NCBI RefSeq assembly: GCF_001648895.1
Contig: NZ_LXUF01000001.1
Location: 930,001 to 994,000, forward strand
DNA length: 64,000 nucleotides
Direction: 5' to 3'
DNA from: Methylovorus sp. MM2
GTDB taxonomy: Bacteria; Pseudomonadota; Gammaproteobacteria; Burkholderiales; Methylophilaceae
In this document: one piece after another, positions 25,709 through 36,015 of the stretch
Numbering within the stretch: the stretch's first letter is position 1
How the letters are laid out: each line of letters begins with the position of its first letter
Translations under genes and position numbers: made by a program
The notes under the pieces: model-generated
Database searches by the model: none
What the model was told of the DNA's origin: nothing
What the model saw: only the letters and a program-made list of their open reading frames with translations

Positions 25709-26083
25709 ATGCAATTCATATCCATGCGTCTAATGCGCGCATTTATCTTTGTGTTAATGACGATCTTCGTTGCCAATAGCGTTTACGCGGGCACGATGAT
25801 GACTGCTGCAAAAACGGCAGTGGATGCGCATGCACATCATGAGGTAGCTATGCACATGGACGGCATGATGCACGACACGCAAATGCCTCACCATGATACA
25901 GACCAGCATCATTCCGGCTATTGCCATGATTGTCTTGCATGCCTGAATATGTTGCCTGTAGATATCTCTACCCATACACCTGTGATACCCGATGCCCTCA
26001 GTATCGTGATGCACGATGTGCTCTATAGTTCTCCTGCCACCCCAACGCTCCAGCGGCCCCCCATATCCATTCTATCCGCTTAG
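25709..26083 (+). CDS. His/Met-rich secreted protein, probable copper binding
   Basis: 124 residues; the signal peptide ends near VYA. The mature part carries 12 His and many Met and Asp (HMDGMMHDTQMPHHDTDQHH), then a CHDCLACL cluster. The His/Met/Cys pattern suits periplasmic copper binding, and the two next genes fit copper resistance. It resembles DUF2946-type proteins. Start among ATGs 25709, 25724 and 25733 is uncertain. Confidence 0.6.
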   Translation: MQFISMRLMRAFIFVLMTIFVANSVYAGTMMTAAKTAVDAHAHHEVAMHMDGMMHDTQMPHHDTDQHHSGYCHDCLACLNMLPVDISTHTPVIPDALSIVMHDVLYSSPATPTLQRPPISILSA

Positions 26084-26168
26084 TTTTACCTCACAATTTG
26101 CTATAGGTGCTTGATGCCTATGGCAAGTGTTTTGATATTCGTTTTGTATTTAAGTGATGGAGATTTTC

Positions 26169-27560
26169 ATGCATAACGCAATGAATAATCGATATATAAG
26201 GGTAGCTCTTTGCCTACTGATTTCATTTTTTCTGAACGCATGTAGTGATTTCAGTCAGGGCAATGGCTTTGATTCAGTCAAGGCTACTGTGAAGCAGCAA
26301 ACAGGTCGAGATATTGAATGGCCAAAGACGGCCGCCGCAGAAGATGATTTAGGTAAACGCATCGATATTCTGATGAGCAAGCCATTGGATATCGATGCCG
26401 CTGTTGAAGTCGCCTTGTTAAACAATAAACGCCTGCGCGCCTCTTTTTATGATCTAGGCATCAGTCAGGCTGATCTGGTTCAGGCCGGTCGTTTGCCTAA
26501 TCCGCGTTTCGCCATGCTTTATGCCCGTAATAGTGGTGATTACAAGATAGAACAGGCCTTAACTTTCAATATATTCTCCCTGTTGACCATGCCGAAAGCC
26601 AAAGCGATAGAGCAGCAACGTTTTGAATTAACGCAAAAAGAGGTCGCGCAGGATGTGTTAAGGCTGGCGCGAGAGGTACGTATCGCTTGGGTGCAGGCAG
26701 TTTCGGCGAATGAGTCACTACGTTATATGACGCAGGTGAAGGTGGCGGCAGAAGCAAGTGCCGAACTGGCGAACCGCATGACGATCGCAGGCAATTGGAG
26801 TCAGCTTGATCGTGCCAGGGAGCAGGGGTTTTACGCTGAAGCAATGCTCGAGTATAGCCATGCGAAAAATGCACAAACTATTTCACGCGAGCAACTGGTG
26901 AGGTTGTTGAGCTTGTCTGGCGATCAACGTGATTTTGTACTCGCTGAACGCTTGCCGGATTTACCCCAGCAGCCGGATGCGTTGCCGGATGCTGAGAAAG
27001 AAGCGATGCAGCAGCGGCTGGACTTGCAGATAGTGCGTATGGAGACTGACCGATTAGCCAAGGCGCTTGGCCTGACCAGAACTACCAGATTTATCAATGT
27101 GCTGGAGCTTGGGCCTGCACGCGTTTTGGAGGGGGGGCGCAGCGAACCATACAAAAATGGGGTTGAAATCGCCTTTGAGCTGCCGCTTTTCGATTGGGGT
27201 GAAGCACGCGTAGCCAAAGCAGAAGCGCGCTATATGCAGGCGTTGAATTCGGCAGCACAACAGGTAGTCAATGCGCAGTCCGAGGTTCGGCAATCCTATG
27301 CCATTTACCGTACACATTACGATATCACCAAGCATTATCGTGATGAGATCGTGCCTTTAAAGAAGACGATATCTGCGGAGAACCAGTTGCGTTACAACGG
27401 CATGCTGGTGAGTGTTTTCGACCTGCTTGCCGATGCGCGTACACAAATCTCCAGCGTCAACCAATATATCCAATCACTGCGTGATTTCTGGATCGCGCAA
27501 AGTGATTTGCAGATGTCCTTGATAGGCAGTATCGCAAGCAATGAAAAGGAAGCGCAATAA
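26169..27560 (+). CDS. TolC-family outer-membrane lipoprotein
   Basis: 463 residues from ATG 26169, with GGAG 6 bases upstream. Signal peptide with lipobox FFLNAC, then long coiled-coil helices with two repeats typical of outer membrane efflux proteins. It stands between the His-rich protein and the multicopper oxidase, overlapping the latter (TAATG), and no RND or fusion-protein partner is adjacent. It is likely the outer-membrane part of a copper-handling system. Confidence 0.78.
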   Translation: MHNAMNNRYIRVALCLLISFFLNACSDFSQGNGFDSVKATVKQQTGRDIEWPKTAAAEDDLGKRIDILMSKPLDIDAAVEVALLNNKRLRASFYDLGISQADLVQAGRLPNPRFAMLYARNSGDYKIEQALTFNIFSLLTMPKAKAIEQQRFELTQKEVAQDVLRLAREVRIAWVQAVSANESLRYMTQVKVAAEASAELANRMTIAGNWSQLDRAREQGFYAEAMLEYSHAKNAQTISREQLVRLLSLSGDQRDFVLAERLPDLPQQPDALPDAEKEAMQQRLDLQIVRMETDRLAKALGLTRTTRFINVLELGPARVLEGGRSEPYKNGVEIAFELPLFDWGEARVAKAEARYMQALNSAAQQVVNAQSEVRQSYAIYRTHYDITKHYRDEIVPLKKTISAENQLRYNGMLVSVFDLLADARTQISSVNQYIQSLRDFWIAQSDLQMSLIGSIASNEKEAQ

Positions 27561-28933
27561 TGACCTCACGTCGTGATTTTTTCAAATTAGCGGGCGCTGC
27601 CGTTGCAGCCAGTGCTGTCAGTAAAGTCGCCATGGCAGCCTTGCCGGAGATCGTATCGACGAATACTGCTGATACGCAATCGCCTTTATCTCCCTTGAGT
27701 GGTCGCCCTTATCATCCGGTTGTCACCCTCAATGGTTGGACATTGCCCTGGCGCATGAGTAATGGGGTAAAAGAATTCCATTTGGTCGCCGAGCCTGTCG
27801 TACGCGAGATAGCGCCGGGCATGAAGGCCAATCTTTGGGGCTATAACGGGCAGAGCCCTGGCCCAACCATCGAAGTAGTGGAGGGGGACAAGGTGCGCAT
27901 GTATGTGACCAATCGTCTGCCTGAAGCGACGACCATTCACTGGCATGGGCAGCGCTTGCCTAATGGAATGGATGGCATTGCCGGATTGACGCAACCGGCA
28001 ATCGCCCCGGGCAAGACTTATGTATATGAATTTGAAGCCAAGCGCCCCGGTACTTTTATGTATCACCCGCATGCGGATGAGATGATGCAGATGGCCATGG
28101 GGCTGATGGGTTTCTGGGTAACGCATCCCAAGAATCCCAAGTTCATGCCGGTTGATCGGGATTATGTGTTTCTTCTAAACAGCTACGATATCGACCCCGG
28201 TAGTTACACACCGAAGACCAGTACCATGCTCGATTTTAATCTATGGACATTCAATAGCCGTGCCTTTCCCGGGATTGCGCCCATGGTGGCACGCAAGGGG
28301 GAAAGGGTGCGCATTCGGGTTGGTAACCTGACGATGACCAATCATCCCATTCACCTGCATGGGCATGAGTTCGAGGTGACAGGCACTGATGGCGGATGGG
28401 TGCCTAAAAGTGCACGCTGGCCGGAGGTGACCACTGACATTGCGGTGGGACAGATGCGGGCGATAGAGTTCATTGCTGATGCGCCGGGCGACTGGGCATT
28501 CCATTGTCATAAGAGCCACCACACGATGAATGCGATGGGCCACCAATTACCCAATATGCTCGGTGTCGACCAAAGTGACCTGCTTGATAAGATCACTCAT
28601 CTTGTCCCTGATTATATGGCGATGGGGAAAAGCGGTTCGGGGGATATGGCTGAGATGGCAGGCATGATGCCCTTGCCAGAGAACACCTTGCCGATGATGG
28701 GTGGCCAGGGGCAGTTTGGCCCGATTGATATGGGCGGCATGTTCACCACTGTGAAAGTGCGCGAATCACTTGCAAAAGATGATTACAAAGATCCCGGCGC
28801 TTATCAGCATCCTGCAGGTAAAGTCGCCTATGAGTTACACGGAGAGGAGCCCGATATACAACGGGAAAAAACACCCGAGCCGATGGGCGATATGGAGATG
28901 AATGTGCTTAAGCCTATGAACCACGCGCATTAA
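27560..28933 (+). CDS. Multicopper oxidase (CopA/CueO-like)
   Basis: 457 residues. Twin-arginine signal [15 protein letters not shown], then copper ligand motifs [32 protein letters not shown] and FHCHKSHH, giving three cupredoxin domains with type 1 and trinuclear sites. The C-terminal part is Met-rich ([13 protein letters not shown]), a feature of copper-oxidising enzymes. It probably oxidises periplasmic Cu(I) to less toxic Cu(II). Confidence 0.88.
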   Translation: MTSRRDFFKLAGAAVAASAVSKVAMAALPEIVSTNTADTQSPLSPLSGRPYHPVVTLNGWTLPWRMSNGVKEFHLVAEPVVREIAPGMKANLWGYNGQSPGPTIEVVEGDKVRMYVTNRLPEATTIHWHGQRLPNGMDGIAGLTQPAIAPGKTYVYEFEAKRPGTFMYHPHADEMMQMAMGLMGFWVTHPKNPKFMPVDRDYVFLLNSYDIDPGSYTPKTSTMLDFNLWTFNSRAFPGIAPMVARKGERVRIRVGNLTMTNHPIHLHGHEFEVTGTDGGWVPKSARWPEVTTDIAVGQMRAIEFIADAPGDWAFHCHKSHHTMNAMGHQLPNMLGVDQSDLLDKITHLVPDYMAMGKSGSGDMAEMAGMMPLPENTLPMMGGQGQFGPIDMGGMFTTVKVRESLAKDDYKDPGAYQHPAGKVAYELHGEEPDIQREKTPEPMGDMEMNVLKPMNHAH

Positions 28934-28973
28934 TATCAGGTATCGCTTCGTAATCAATCGATTACAGAGTAAA

Positions 28974-31139
28974 ATGCGCGCCATGGAACAATACAGCGGA
29001 ATGCTTGCTAAACCGATCAATAGCTATCGCCCTTATTGGGCGAAACGCTTTGGTGCGTCCTCGATGCTGCCGATGAGCCGCGCCGAGATGGATGCGCTCG
29101 GTTGGGATAGCTGCGACATCATCCTCGTGACAGGCGATGCCTATATCGATCATCCAAGCTTTGGCATGGCTTTGGTTGGGCGTCTGCTTGAAGCGCAAGG
29201 TTTCCGTGTAGGCATCATCGCCCAGCCGGATTGGCAATCTGCGAATGCATTCAAAACTTTGGGCAAGCCTAATCTTTATTTCGGGGTCACCGCGGGCAAT
29301 ATGGATTCTATGGTCAACCGCTATACGGCTGATCGCAAGATACGTTCTGACGATGCTTATACACCCAATGCTGAAGGCGGAAAACGGCCTGACCGTGCGA
29401 TATTGGTCTATTCGCAGCGTTGCCGCGAAGCATTTCCTGATGTGCCTTTGGTAATTGGCAGTATCGAGGCTAGCCTGCGTCGTATCGCACATTATGATTA
29501 CTGGTCTGACAAGGTACGCCGTTCCGTCTTGATGGATTCCAAAGCGGATATCCTGCTTTATGGCAATGCCGAGCGTGCATTGGTCGAGTTGAGCCATCGC
29601 ATCGCCAAGGGCGAGAGGATTAGCGAGATCACTGACATCCGTGGTACAGCTTATCTGCGCAAGGGATTACCTGAAGGTTGGCAGGAGATCGCCTCCACTA
29701 ATCTGGATAGGCCGGGCACGATTGATGCCCCCATCGACCCTTATGCGATGGAACCCGCCATGGAAAAAACAGGCGAATCCTGTGCTTCCACAGCAGCCAA
29801 TGCCGCTGCCAAAGCTGAAGACCCTACTGTAAAACCTATTACCATCGTCAGGAAAGTTAAGGCGGATCGCTCAAGGCAGGTCGTACGCCTGCCAGCCTAT
29901 GAAGAGGTGGCTAAAGACCCGGTATTGTATGCACATGCTTCACGCGTACTCCATCTGGAAGCAAACCCCGGTAATGCACGCGCATTAGTGCAGCGACATG
30001 GTGACCGCGAAGTCTGGTTGAATCCGCCGCCGATACCACTGACGACTAAAGAGATGGATTACGTATACGACTTGCCGTATGCGCGTAACCCGCATCCGGC
30101 TTATCAAGGCAATAAAATTCCTGCGTGGGACATGATACGTTTCTCGGTGAATATCATGCGTGGCTGCTTCGGCGGCTGTACATTTTGTTCGATCACCGAG
30201 CATGAAGGCCGCATTATCCAAAGCCGTTCAGAAGAATCCATCTTGCGCGAAGTGGAAGAGATTCGCGATAAGGTCGAGGGTTTTACCGGGGTGATTTCTG
30301 ATCTTGGCGGCCCCACAGCCAATATGTACCGCATGGCCTGCAAGTCAGAGGCCATCGAGACCTCATGCCGCAAGCTTTCGTGCGTGTATCCTGGTATCTG
30401 CGAGAACCTCAATACAGATCACTCATCATTGATACAGCTTTACCGTAAGGCACGTAGTATCAAAGGGGTGAAGAAGATACTGGTGGGTTCTGGCCTGCGC
30501 TATGATTTGGCCGTGACCTCGCCAGAGTACGTCAAAGAGCTAGTGCAGCATCATGTGGGCGGTTATTTGAAGATCGCGCCTGAGCATTCTGAAGAAAACG
30601 TGCTTTCCAAGATGATGAAGCCGGGGATGGATGCCTACGATAAGTTCAAGGAGATGTTCGAGCGCTTCTCCAAAGAGGCGGGTAAAGAGCAATATCTCAT
30701 CCCTTACTTTATCGCGGCACACCCTGGCACGACAGATGAAGACATGCTGAACCTTGCGCTTTGGCTAAAAAAATACGATTTCAAGTTGGATCAAGTGCAG
30801 ACCTTTACACCAACGCCAATGGCGATGGCGACCGCGATGTATCACTCCGGCAAGAATCCGTTGCGTAAAGTGACGGCAGACAGTGATGATGTCCCCATTC
30901 CTAAAGCGGGCAGTGTGCGTCGCTTACATAAAGCCTTTATCCGCTACCATGACCCCAATAATTGGCCGATGTTGCGTGAAGCATTGAAGCACATGGGGCG
31001 TGAGGATTTGATAGGTAATGGCAAGAAACATTTGATCCCTGCATGGCAACCGTTACCGAAGCCGGTTGAAGCTAGAAATGCGGCATTCAAACGTAAGCCA
31101 TTACCGAGTAGCCATCGCGCGAGGCGTAACCCGTCTTAA
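28974..31139 (+). CDS. YgiQ-family radical SAM protein
   Basis: 721 residues. The N-terminal UPF0313 part has [22 protein letters not shown]-like sequence, and the radical SAM cluster motif CFGGCTFC lies near residue 396-403 ([18 protein letters not shown]). The C-terminal tail is basic. YgiQ proteins have an unknown substrate. ATG 28983 is an alternative start. Confidence 0.88.
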   Translation: MRAMEQYSGMLAKPINSYRPYWAKRFGASSMLPMSRAEMDALGWDSCDIILVTGDAYIDHPSFGMALVGRLLEAQGFRVGIIAQPDWQSANAFKTLGKPNLYFGVTAGNMDSMVNRYTADRKIRSDDAYTPNAEGGKRPDRAILVYSQRCREAFPDVPLVIGSIEASLRRIAHYDYWSDKVRRSVLMDSKADILLYGNAERALVELSHRIAKGERISEITDIRGTAYLRKGLPEGWQEIASTNLDRPGTIDAPIDPYAMEPAMEKTGESCASTAANAAAKAEDPTVKPITIVRKVKADRSRQVVRLPAYEEVAKDPVLYAHASRVLHLEANPGNARALVQRHGDREVWLNPPPIPLTTKEMDYVYDLPYARNPHPAYQGNKIPAWDMIRFSVNIMRGCFGGCTFCSITEHEGRIIQSRSEESILREVEEIRDKVEGFTGVISDLGGPTANMYRMACKSEAIETSCRKLSCVYPGICENLNTDHSSLIQLYRKARSIKGVKKILVGSGLRYDLAVTSPEYVKELVQHHVGGYLKIAPEHSEENVLSKMMKPGMDAYDKFKEMFERFSKEAGKEQYLIPYFIAAHPGTTDEDMLNLALWLKKYDFKLDQVQTFTPTPMAMATAMYHSGKNPLRKVTADSDDVPIPKAGSVRRLHKAFIRYHDPNNWPMLREALKHMGREDLIGNGKKHLIPAWQPLPKPVEARNAAFKRKPLPSSHRARRNPS

Positions 31140-31221
31140 TTGGTGTTTTTTAGAGGTTGCTTAAGTTTTCCGGGATTTTTTTGATGATACTTACTGGTCA
31201 ATCATCAGCCTGATAAGCAGA

Positions 31222-31623
31222 CTATTTAGATGCCATGAATTTCTGTGTCTCTGCCTCTATGGTGTCGATAGCAAGATCAAAATCCATTGATTTATCGAAG
31301 AAATGCTGTACGCCCAGCGCTTTAGCTAACTGGCGATATTGGGTATGCGCATGATTGGTGAAGATAATCGACAGCGGTTTCGCGAAAGGGAAATCATCTT
31401 TCAGTGTTTCACGGATTACTTCAAAACCATTCCCTTGGGCTAATTCAATGTCTACGATGAGTATATCGAATGCGCGCTCATGCAATAAGGCAACGGCTTC
31501 ATTTTGTGTGGCTGCGACGGCTTCAAATGCCAGCCCGTTACAAGAGGAAAGGGTTTCCATGATCGCTTCGCGTAACAGGAACGAATCTTCAACCAACAAT
31601 GCTTTCATTGATTGAGTATTCAT
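31222..31623 (-). CDS. Single-domain response regulator receiver
   Basis: 133 residues from ATG 31623; a GTG 51 bases earlier is less convincing. It has the acidic pocket (LLVEDSFLLRE), the phospho-acceptor Asp in FDILIVDIE near residue 55, and the KxMD-like loop KSMD. No output domain. It probably relays signals in the adjacent histidine kinase/LuxR-regulator system. Confidence 0.78.
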   Translation of the reverse strand: MNTQSMKALLVEDSFLLREAIMETLSSCNGLAFEAVAATQNEAVALLHERAFDILIVDIELAQGNGFEVIRETLKDDFPFAKPLSIIFTNHAHTQYRQLAKALGVQHFFDKSMDFDLAIDTIEAETQKFMASK

Positions 31624-31754
31624 CGTCCACGACGATCTATTTGAGGGTGATGCGCTTTCAAAGACTGGTTGCACTTTAAATAACTCTACCTTTCTATTAT
31701 GATTCTTTCCCCTTTCTCGACCTATCAGGTTTTGTCCTACAAAGTCCTACAAGA

Positions 31755-32387
31755 TTATGTAATCAATGCATTCTTGATTGCATAATATGTTAGGTCTGCA
31801 TTTGTTTTTAAACTCATTTTTTCAAGAATGCGTGTTCTATATGTGCTCACAGTTTTGATGCTAATAAATAACTCTTCGGCTATTTCTGTTGCACTGCGAC
31901 CGCTCGCAAGCTTGAAAAATACCTGAAACTCTCTTTCTGATAATGTTTCATGCAGTAACTTATCATGAGGTTGCGTGATCTCATTGGTCATTAACTCTGC
32001 TAAAACAGCCGAGATATAACGCTTACCGTTTGCAATCGCACGAATCGCAGTGATGATCTCTTCCGGCTCTGCGTCTTTGGAAAGATACCCTTTGCAACCG
32101 CTACGAATGAGGTTCAACGCATATTGCTCTTCTGCATAACCGCTTAGCATCAATACTGGCAAATCCGGGGCTACGTGCTTCAGGTCGCGTAGCGTATCTA
32201 CACCATTCTTATCCGGCATTGAAATATCCATTACGATAATGTCGAATGCCTGTGCCCGAACTAGCTTGATCGCTTCTATTCCTGAACCCGCCTCACCAGT
32301 CACTTCAAGGTCAGCTTCCAGCTCAATCAGATTCTTTAAACCTTGGCGGACGATACTATGATCGTCAACTAACAGTATTTTTTTCAT
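31755..32387 (-). CDS. NarL/UvrY-type LuxR response regulator
   Basis: 210 residues. Receiver domain with DD at residues 8-9 and phospho-acceptor Asp in IIVMDISMP (about 54), followed by a LuxR helix-turn-helix (about 148-205: LSEREFQVFFKLASGRSATEIAEEL-type). A member of the two-component partner family for HisKA_3 kinases, one of which lies about 1.5 kb away at 33863. Confidence 0.9.
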   Translation of the reverse strand: MKKILLVDDHSIVRQGLKNLIELEADLEVTGEAGSGIEAIKLVRAQAFDIIVMDISMPDKNGVDTLRDLKHVAPDLPVLMLSGYAEEQYALNLIRSGCKGYLSKDAEPEEIITAIRAIANGKRYISAVLAELMTNEITQPHDKLLHETLSEREFQVFFKLASGRSATEIAEELFISIKTVSTYRTRILEKMSLKTNADLTYYAIKNALIT

Positions 32388-32453
32388 AGCGCTTTTTGAG
32401 TGTAAAAAATAACAGTATAAACATTTTGTGCGCTTAGTTAACTCAATTGGGCA

Positions 32454-33011
32454 TTATGAACGTTTTAGCCAGTCTGATAATTCGTCTGCATGCTCTTCTT
32501 CAACAGCAAGAATCCCTTCAAGCATCCTGCGGGTAGTAGGGTCCTTATCGCCAATGTGCAAGATCAATTCATGATAAGCATCGATGGCAATACGCTCAGC
32601 AATCAGGTTTTCCTTGATCATGTCTTTAAGATCCAAGCAAGGGATGTAATCTGCATGACTCCGACTCACTAAACCATCCGGTGAAAAATCAGGTTCACCG
32701 CCAAGCTGTACGATACGGGCAGCAATTTCGTCAGCATGGGCTTGTTCTTCTTGCGCATGTACATTGAATTCATTAGCAATGGCCTCAGAGTTTATGCCTG
32801 TGGCTGTGAAATAATGACGTTTATATCGCAGGCTACAGACTATCTCAGTAGCAAGGGCAGCATTCAGCTGCTCGATCACTGCTTCGCGGTCACCCCGATA
32901 ACCCGCTGTTTGGGCACCATCTTCTACATTTTTGCGGGCATTATTTCTAATGGTTTCAATATCAATCTTGAATGCTTCATCAACCGTATGCAGCTTATTT
33001 AGGTTTTGCAT
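32454..33011 (-). CDS. Ferritin-like iron storage or detoxification protein
   Basis: 185 residues with a four-helix ferritin-like core. Helix 1 'LNAALATEIVCSLRYKRHYF' and helix 4 'EEEHADEL' carry Glu/His ligand positions of a di-iron site, and 'FNVHAQEEQAHADEIAARI' fits helix 2. It is a bacterioferritin/DpsA-like stress protein. It lies beside other envelope and stress genes. Confidence 0.8.
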   Translation of the reverse strand: MQNLNKLHTVDEAFKIDIETIRNNARKNVEDGAQTAGYRGDREAVIEQLNAALATEIVCSLRYKRHYFTATGINSEAIANEFNVHAQEEQAHADEIAARIVQLGGEPDFSPDGLVSRSHADYIPCLDLKDMIKENLIAERIAIDAYHELILHIGDKDPTTRRMLEGILAVEEEHADELSDWLKRS

Positions 33012-33075
33012 GATTTTTCCTTTTATTAGTCTTTACAGCAGCGTTGATGCTCATCCTCGGATGAGCATCAACTGG

Positions 33076-33504
33076 CTATTCAGTCGCTTCTTCTTTTGCG
33101 CTTGGCGCAAGCAGGTAGCCAATAGCCACACCTGCAACTACAGCCACTGACAACGCGAGAAACGAGCGTTTTCTAATCAGTCGTTCAGTACTTGTCTTGC
33201 TAACTTTAAACGCGTGTACCAGTTCTTTTTGTACGACATCTTTCCATTCAGTAGCTTGATCAACGAGATCATCAGTCAGCTCATTTGCTTTTGCTGGTAT
33301 GTCTTCTGCATCTAGAATGGCTCTAATACTTGAAAGTAGTGCCAAAGCATCTTCTTTGGTATCAAGAGACTTGCTCTTTACTTTTTTGCTTAGTTGCGTC
33401 ACCGATTTTTTTGCATCTCGTGATATTTCTTTCACATTGTCTTTTGCTGTATCGATCAGTTCTTCGGCGTTTTCTTTAACATCTGATTTTGCGGTATTAA
33501 ACAT
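33076..33504 (-). CDS. YqjD/ElaB-type (DUF883) membrane-anchored protein
   Basis: 142 residues from ATG 33504, with AAGGAG 6 bases upstream; the longer reading from 33546 ignores this site. Long charged coiled-coil, then a C-terminal membrane anchor (SFLALSVAVVAGVAIGYLLAP), the pattern of ElaB/YgaM/YqjD proteins, some of which bind ribosomes in stationary phase. Confidence 0.75.
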   Translation of the reverse strand: MFNTAKSDVKENAEELIDTAKDNVKEISRDAKKSVTQLSKKVKSKSLDTKEDALALLSSIRAILDAEDIPAKANELTDDLVDQATEWKDVVQKELVHAFKVSKTSTERLIRKRSFLALSVAVVAGVAIGYLLAPSAKEEATE

Positions 33505-33568
33505 GCTATGCTCCTTAAAAATAACGAAAAATTCTTTAGAATTCATCTTGTGATGCTTGAAATTTTAG

Positions 33569-33733
33569 TTACTTGGCGTTAAATACTCCGAGTAAAAGTG
33601 AAATGACTGTAATAATCAAAAATATAAAGAACAGGATCTTGGCGATCCCGGCTGCGCTTGCTGCGATCCCTGAGAAACCAAAGAAAGCGGCGATAAGCGC
33701 AATCACAAAAAATACGATTGAGTAGTGCAGCAT
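33569..33733 (-). CDS. DUF1328 small membrane protein (YtjA-like)
   Basis: 54 residues (by hand): [23 protein letters not shown]..., two hydrophobic helices with the Gly-rich turn FGFSG and a second helix [24 protein letters not shown] lies 6 bases before the ATG. This small family is common in stress-linked proteobacterial loci. Confidence 0.85.
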   Translation of the reverse strand: MLHYSIVFFVIALIAAFFGFSGIAASAAGIAKILFFIFLIITVISLLLGVFNAK

Positions 33734-33862
33734 GATGAGCCTTTCAGTTATTGACTGAGTTGTTGATGTCTCACACTTTATGCTGAATACCCAGAACAGA
33801 TGAGTGGGGTATCGCTGAAAGCTATGTCGGAGCGCGCTGACAATATGTAAACGTTAGGGAAT

Positions 33863-35257
33863 ATGAAGAAAATTCTTTTTTGGATCGATGAAATTATTAA
33901 GCGCTTAGGTGGGCGCATCATCGCTACGCTTACTGCCGCGATGGCGCTTTCTATTATTGCGGTTATGTTTACTGATGGATGGATCGTTTCCATGGGTAAG
34001 CAGGGCGACGCGATTTCACATATCCGCGATAACATTGCGACGATTTATCAGTTGCGTACGAATGTGCATCGTGCAGAGAGTGCGCAGCGTGGCTATCTGC
34101 TTACCGGGCGTGAATTGTATATTGCACCTTTCAACGATGCGATTGACGGTGCCCGGGCAAATATCAAAAAGATTCAGAATGAGCGGCAATCCAATCTAGT
34201 CCTGAAAAAACAAAGTGATCTGGATTGGCTGGATGCCATTTCGGCAAGCCTAGAGGCTAAAGCTGCAGAAATGAAAATGACGTTGAGTCTGACAAAGGCA
34301 GGTAGTACGGAAGAAGCAAAGCGTATTGTTGATCTTGATCAGGGTCTTAGTGAGATGAGCAAGTTTATGCAGTACACGCAAGTGCTGCTGGATAAACATA
34401 ACGATGCTTTAACGATTTTATTAAATGAGCGTAAAACCAGTTTATTGCTTATTCGCATTGCAGTCATAGGTAGTGCGGTGATGTTGCTTTTGCTGGTTAT
34501 TGTGGTGATCAGGCAGCTTCTAATCGAGATGGTCACGCGGGATCAACTGCGTCAACAACTGGCACAAGATTGTAAGATCTATGAAGATCAGCTTCATGAA
34601 AGTACGCGACAACTTAAGATACTCGCGCTAGGTAATCAGGGCGATGTGGAGCGTGAAAGGCAGAAGCTTGCCCGTGAATTGCACGATGAGCTTGGCTCTA
34701 TCTTGACTGCGACCAAAATGGATGTGAATTGGGTTATCCGCAAATGTAAGGATACGGCACCAGAGATCGTAGAAAAATTACGTAAGACCATTGGTTATCT
34801 GGATCAAGGCATACAGTTCAAGCGTCAGGTCGTACAAGACCTTCATCCTTCCATGATCACTACTTTTGGTTTTTGGCCGGCATTAAAATCTTTGATCGAA
34901 GATAGTGCGGAGCGGAATCATTGGGAGATGGATGTGATGCTACCCGAAGAAAGTGTCGTGCTGAGTGAGACTATCGACTTGATTGCCTATCGTGTAGTGC
35001 AGGAGTCTCTGAATAATGCCAGTAAGTATGCACAAGCCACGAAGGTCTCTGTGCATATGCTGATAGAACTGAATTACCTGAAAATCGATATTCAGGACAA
35101 TGGTATCGGGGTCGATATGCAAACGATCGATGCAACACGCCATGGCTTATCGGGCATGCGCAATCGCGTAAAGGCCATTGGTGGTCATCTCGATATCACA
35201 AGTGCGGTGGGTGAGGGCATGACCACGCGCGCGCTCTTGCCATTAGATAACAAATAA
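33863..35257 (+). CDS. CHASE3-containing sensor histidine kinase (HisKA_3 type)
   Basis: 464 residues. Membrane helix near 20-40, periplasmic CHASE3 segment with QRGYLLTGRELY, second membrane helix near 195-220, then dimerisation motif ARELHDELGSILTATKMD (His near 270), HATPase with DNGIGVD and HGLSGMRNR. HisKA_3 kinases pair with LuxR regulators such as the one at 31755, which lies divergently. Confidence 0.9.
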   Translation: MKKILFWIDEIIKRLGGRIIATLTAAMALSIIAVMFTDGWIVSMGKQGDAISHIRDNIATIYQLRTNVHRAESAQRGYLLTGRELYIAPFNDAIDGARANIKKIQNERQSNLVLKKQSDLDWLDAISASLEAKAAEMKMTLSLTKAGSTEEAKRIVDLDQGLSEMSKFMQYTQVLLDKHNDALTILLNERKTSLLLIRIAVIGSAVMLLLLVIVVIRQLLIEMVTRDQLRQQLAQDCKIYEDQLHESTRQLKILALGNQGDVERERQKLARELHDELGSILTATKMDVNWVIRKCKDTAPEIVEKLRKTIGYLDQGIQFKRQVVQDLHPSMITTFGFWPALKSLIEDSAERNHWEMDVMLPEESVVLSETIDLIAYRVVQESLNNASKYAQATKVSVHMLIELNYLKIDIQDNGIGVDMQTIDATRHGLSGMRNRVKAIGGHLDITSAVGEGMTTRALLPLDNK

Positions 35258-35416
35258 CTGATTACTTTTGCATGATTCGGTTGTAGGTTGACGCTTACAT
35301 CCGAATCGTTCTCTGTCCGACTGTTTAATACTCCCCTGTTGATTAATATAGCTGCACTACAAAACGAGAAGAAATTTAATCGTTCTGTTTCATATTAATA
35401 AATAGGAGAATAAACA

Positions 35417-35932
35417 ATGAAAACTCAATTTAATCTTAAAGCACTTTCAGTTGCAGTAGTGTTCGCGGTAGGTGTAGCAGGTGTAAGTTCTGTGTCTATG
35501 GCGCGATCAGAAGACATCAATCAGCCACCCGCAGTAGAGAATTTTAAAAAGCTGGATGTAGATAGTGATGGCACTTTGACTAAAACAGAAGCGGCTAAAG
35601 ATCCATTATTCACCAAGGCTAACTTTGCGAAAGCCGATATCGACAATGATGGCACTTTAGATAATAGCGAATATGCTGATTTCAAATCACAATCACAAAA
35701 TAAAGAAGTTAAACGTGTAGTGAATGACAGCGTGATTACTTCTAAAGTGAAAGCAAGCATCTTGAAACAACAAGGCTTTGATGGTTTAGAAGTCAGTGTT
35801 GAGACACATAAGGGCGTGGTACAGCTAAGCGGGTTTGTTGATCACAAAGATCAAATCACACTTGCTGGTAAAATCGCTAAATCAACTGAAGGTGTGGTAT
35901 CTGTAAAGAATGACCTAGTCGTAAAAGGCTAA
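35417..35932 (+). CDS. Periplasmic EF-hand plus BON-domain protein
   Basis: 171 residues. Signal peptide (to about SMA-RSE), two calcium-type loops DVDSDGTLTKTE and DIDNDGTLDNSEY, then a C-terminal BON domain (ITSKVKASILKQQ..., VKNDLVVKG). BON binds membranes in OsmY-like proteins. The combination points to a calcium-responsive envelope stress protein. It has its own spacer and a downstream terminator, so it is monocistronic. Confidence 0.83.
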   Translation: MKTQFNLKALSVAVVFAVGVAGVSSVSMARSEDINQPPAVENFKKLDVDSDGTLTKTEAAKDPLFTKANFAKADIDNDGTLDNSEYADFKSQSQNKEVKRVVNDSVITSKVKASILKQQGFDGLEVSVETHKGVVQLSGFVDHKDQITLAGKIAKSTEGVVSVKNDLVVKG

Positions 35933-35969
35933 TTTGTTTTTCAGGACTTCTTCAATGTTGTAGCTAGCT

Positions 35970-36002
35970 AACCGCATACCGTAACAGGTATGCGGTTTTT
36001 AT
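35970..36002 (+). terminator. Terminator after the EF-hand/BON gene
   Basis: An 11-base perfect stem (AACCGCATACC/GGTATGCGGTT) around a 6-base loop, followed by five T. It may also serve the convergent lipocalin gene. Confidence 0.85.
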
Positions 36003-36015
36003 TGCGGTGCTTTTA

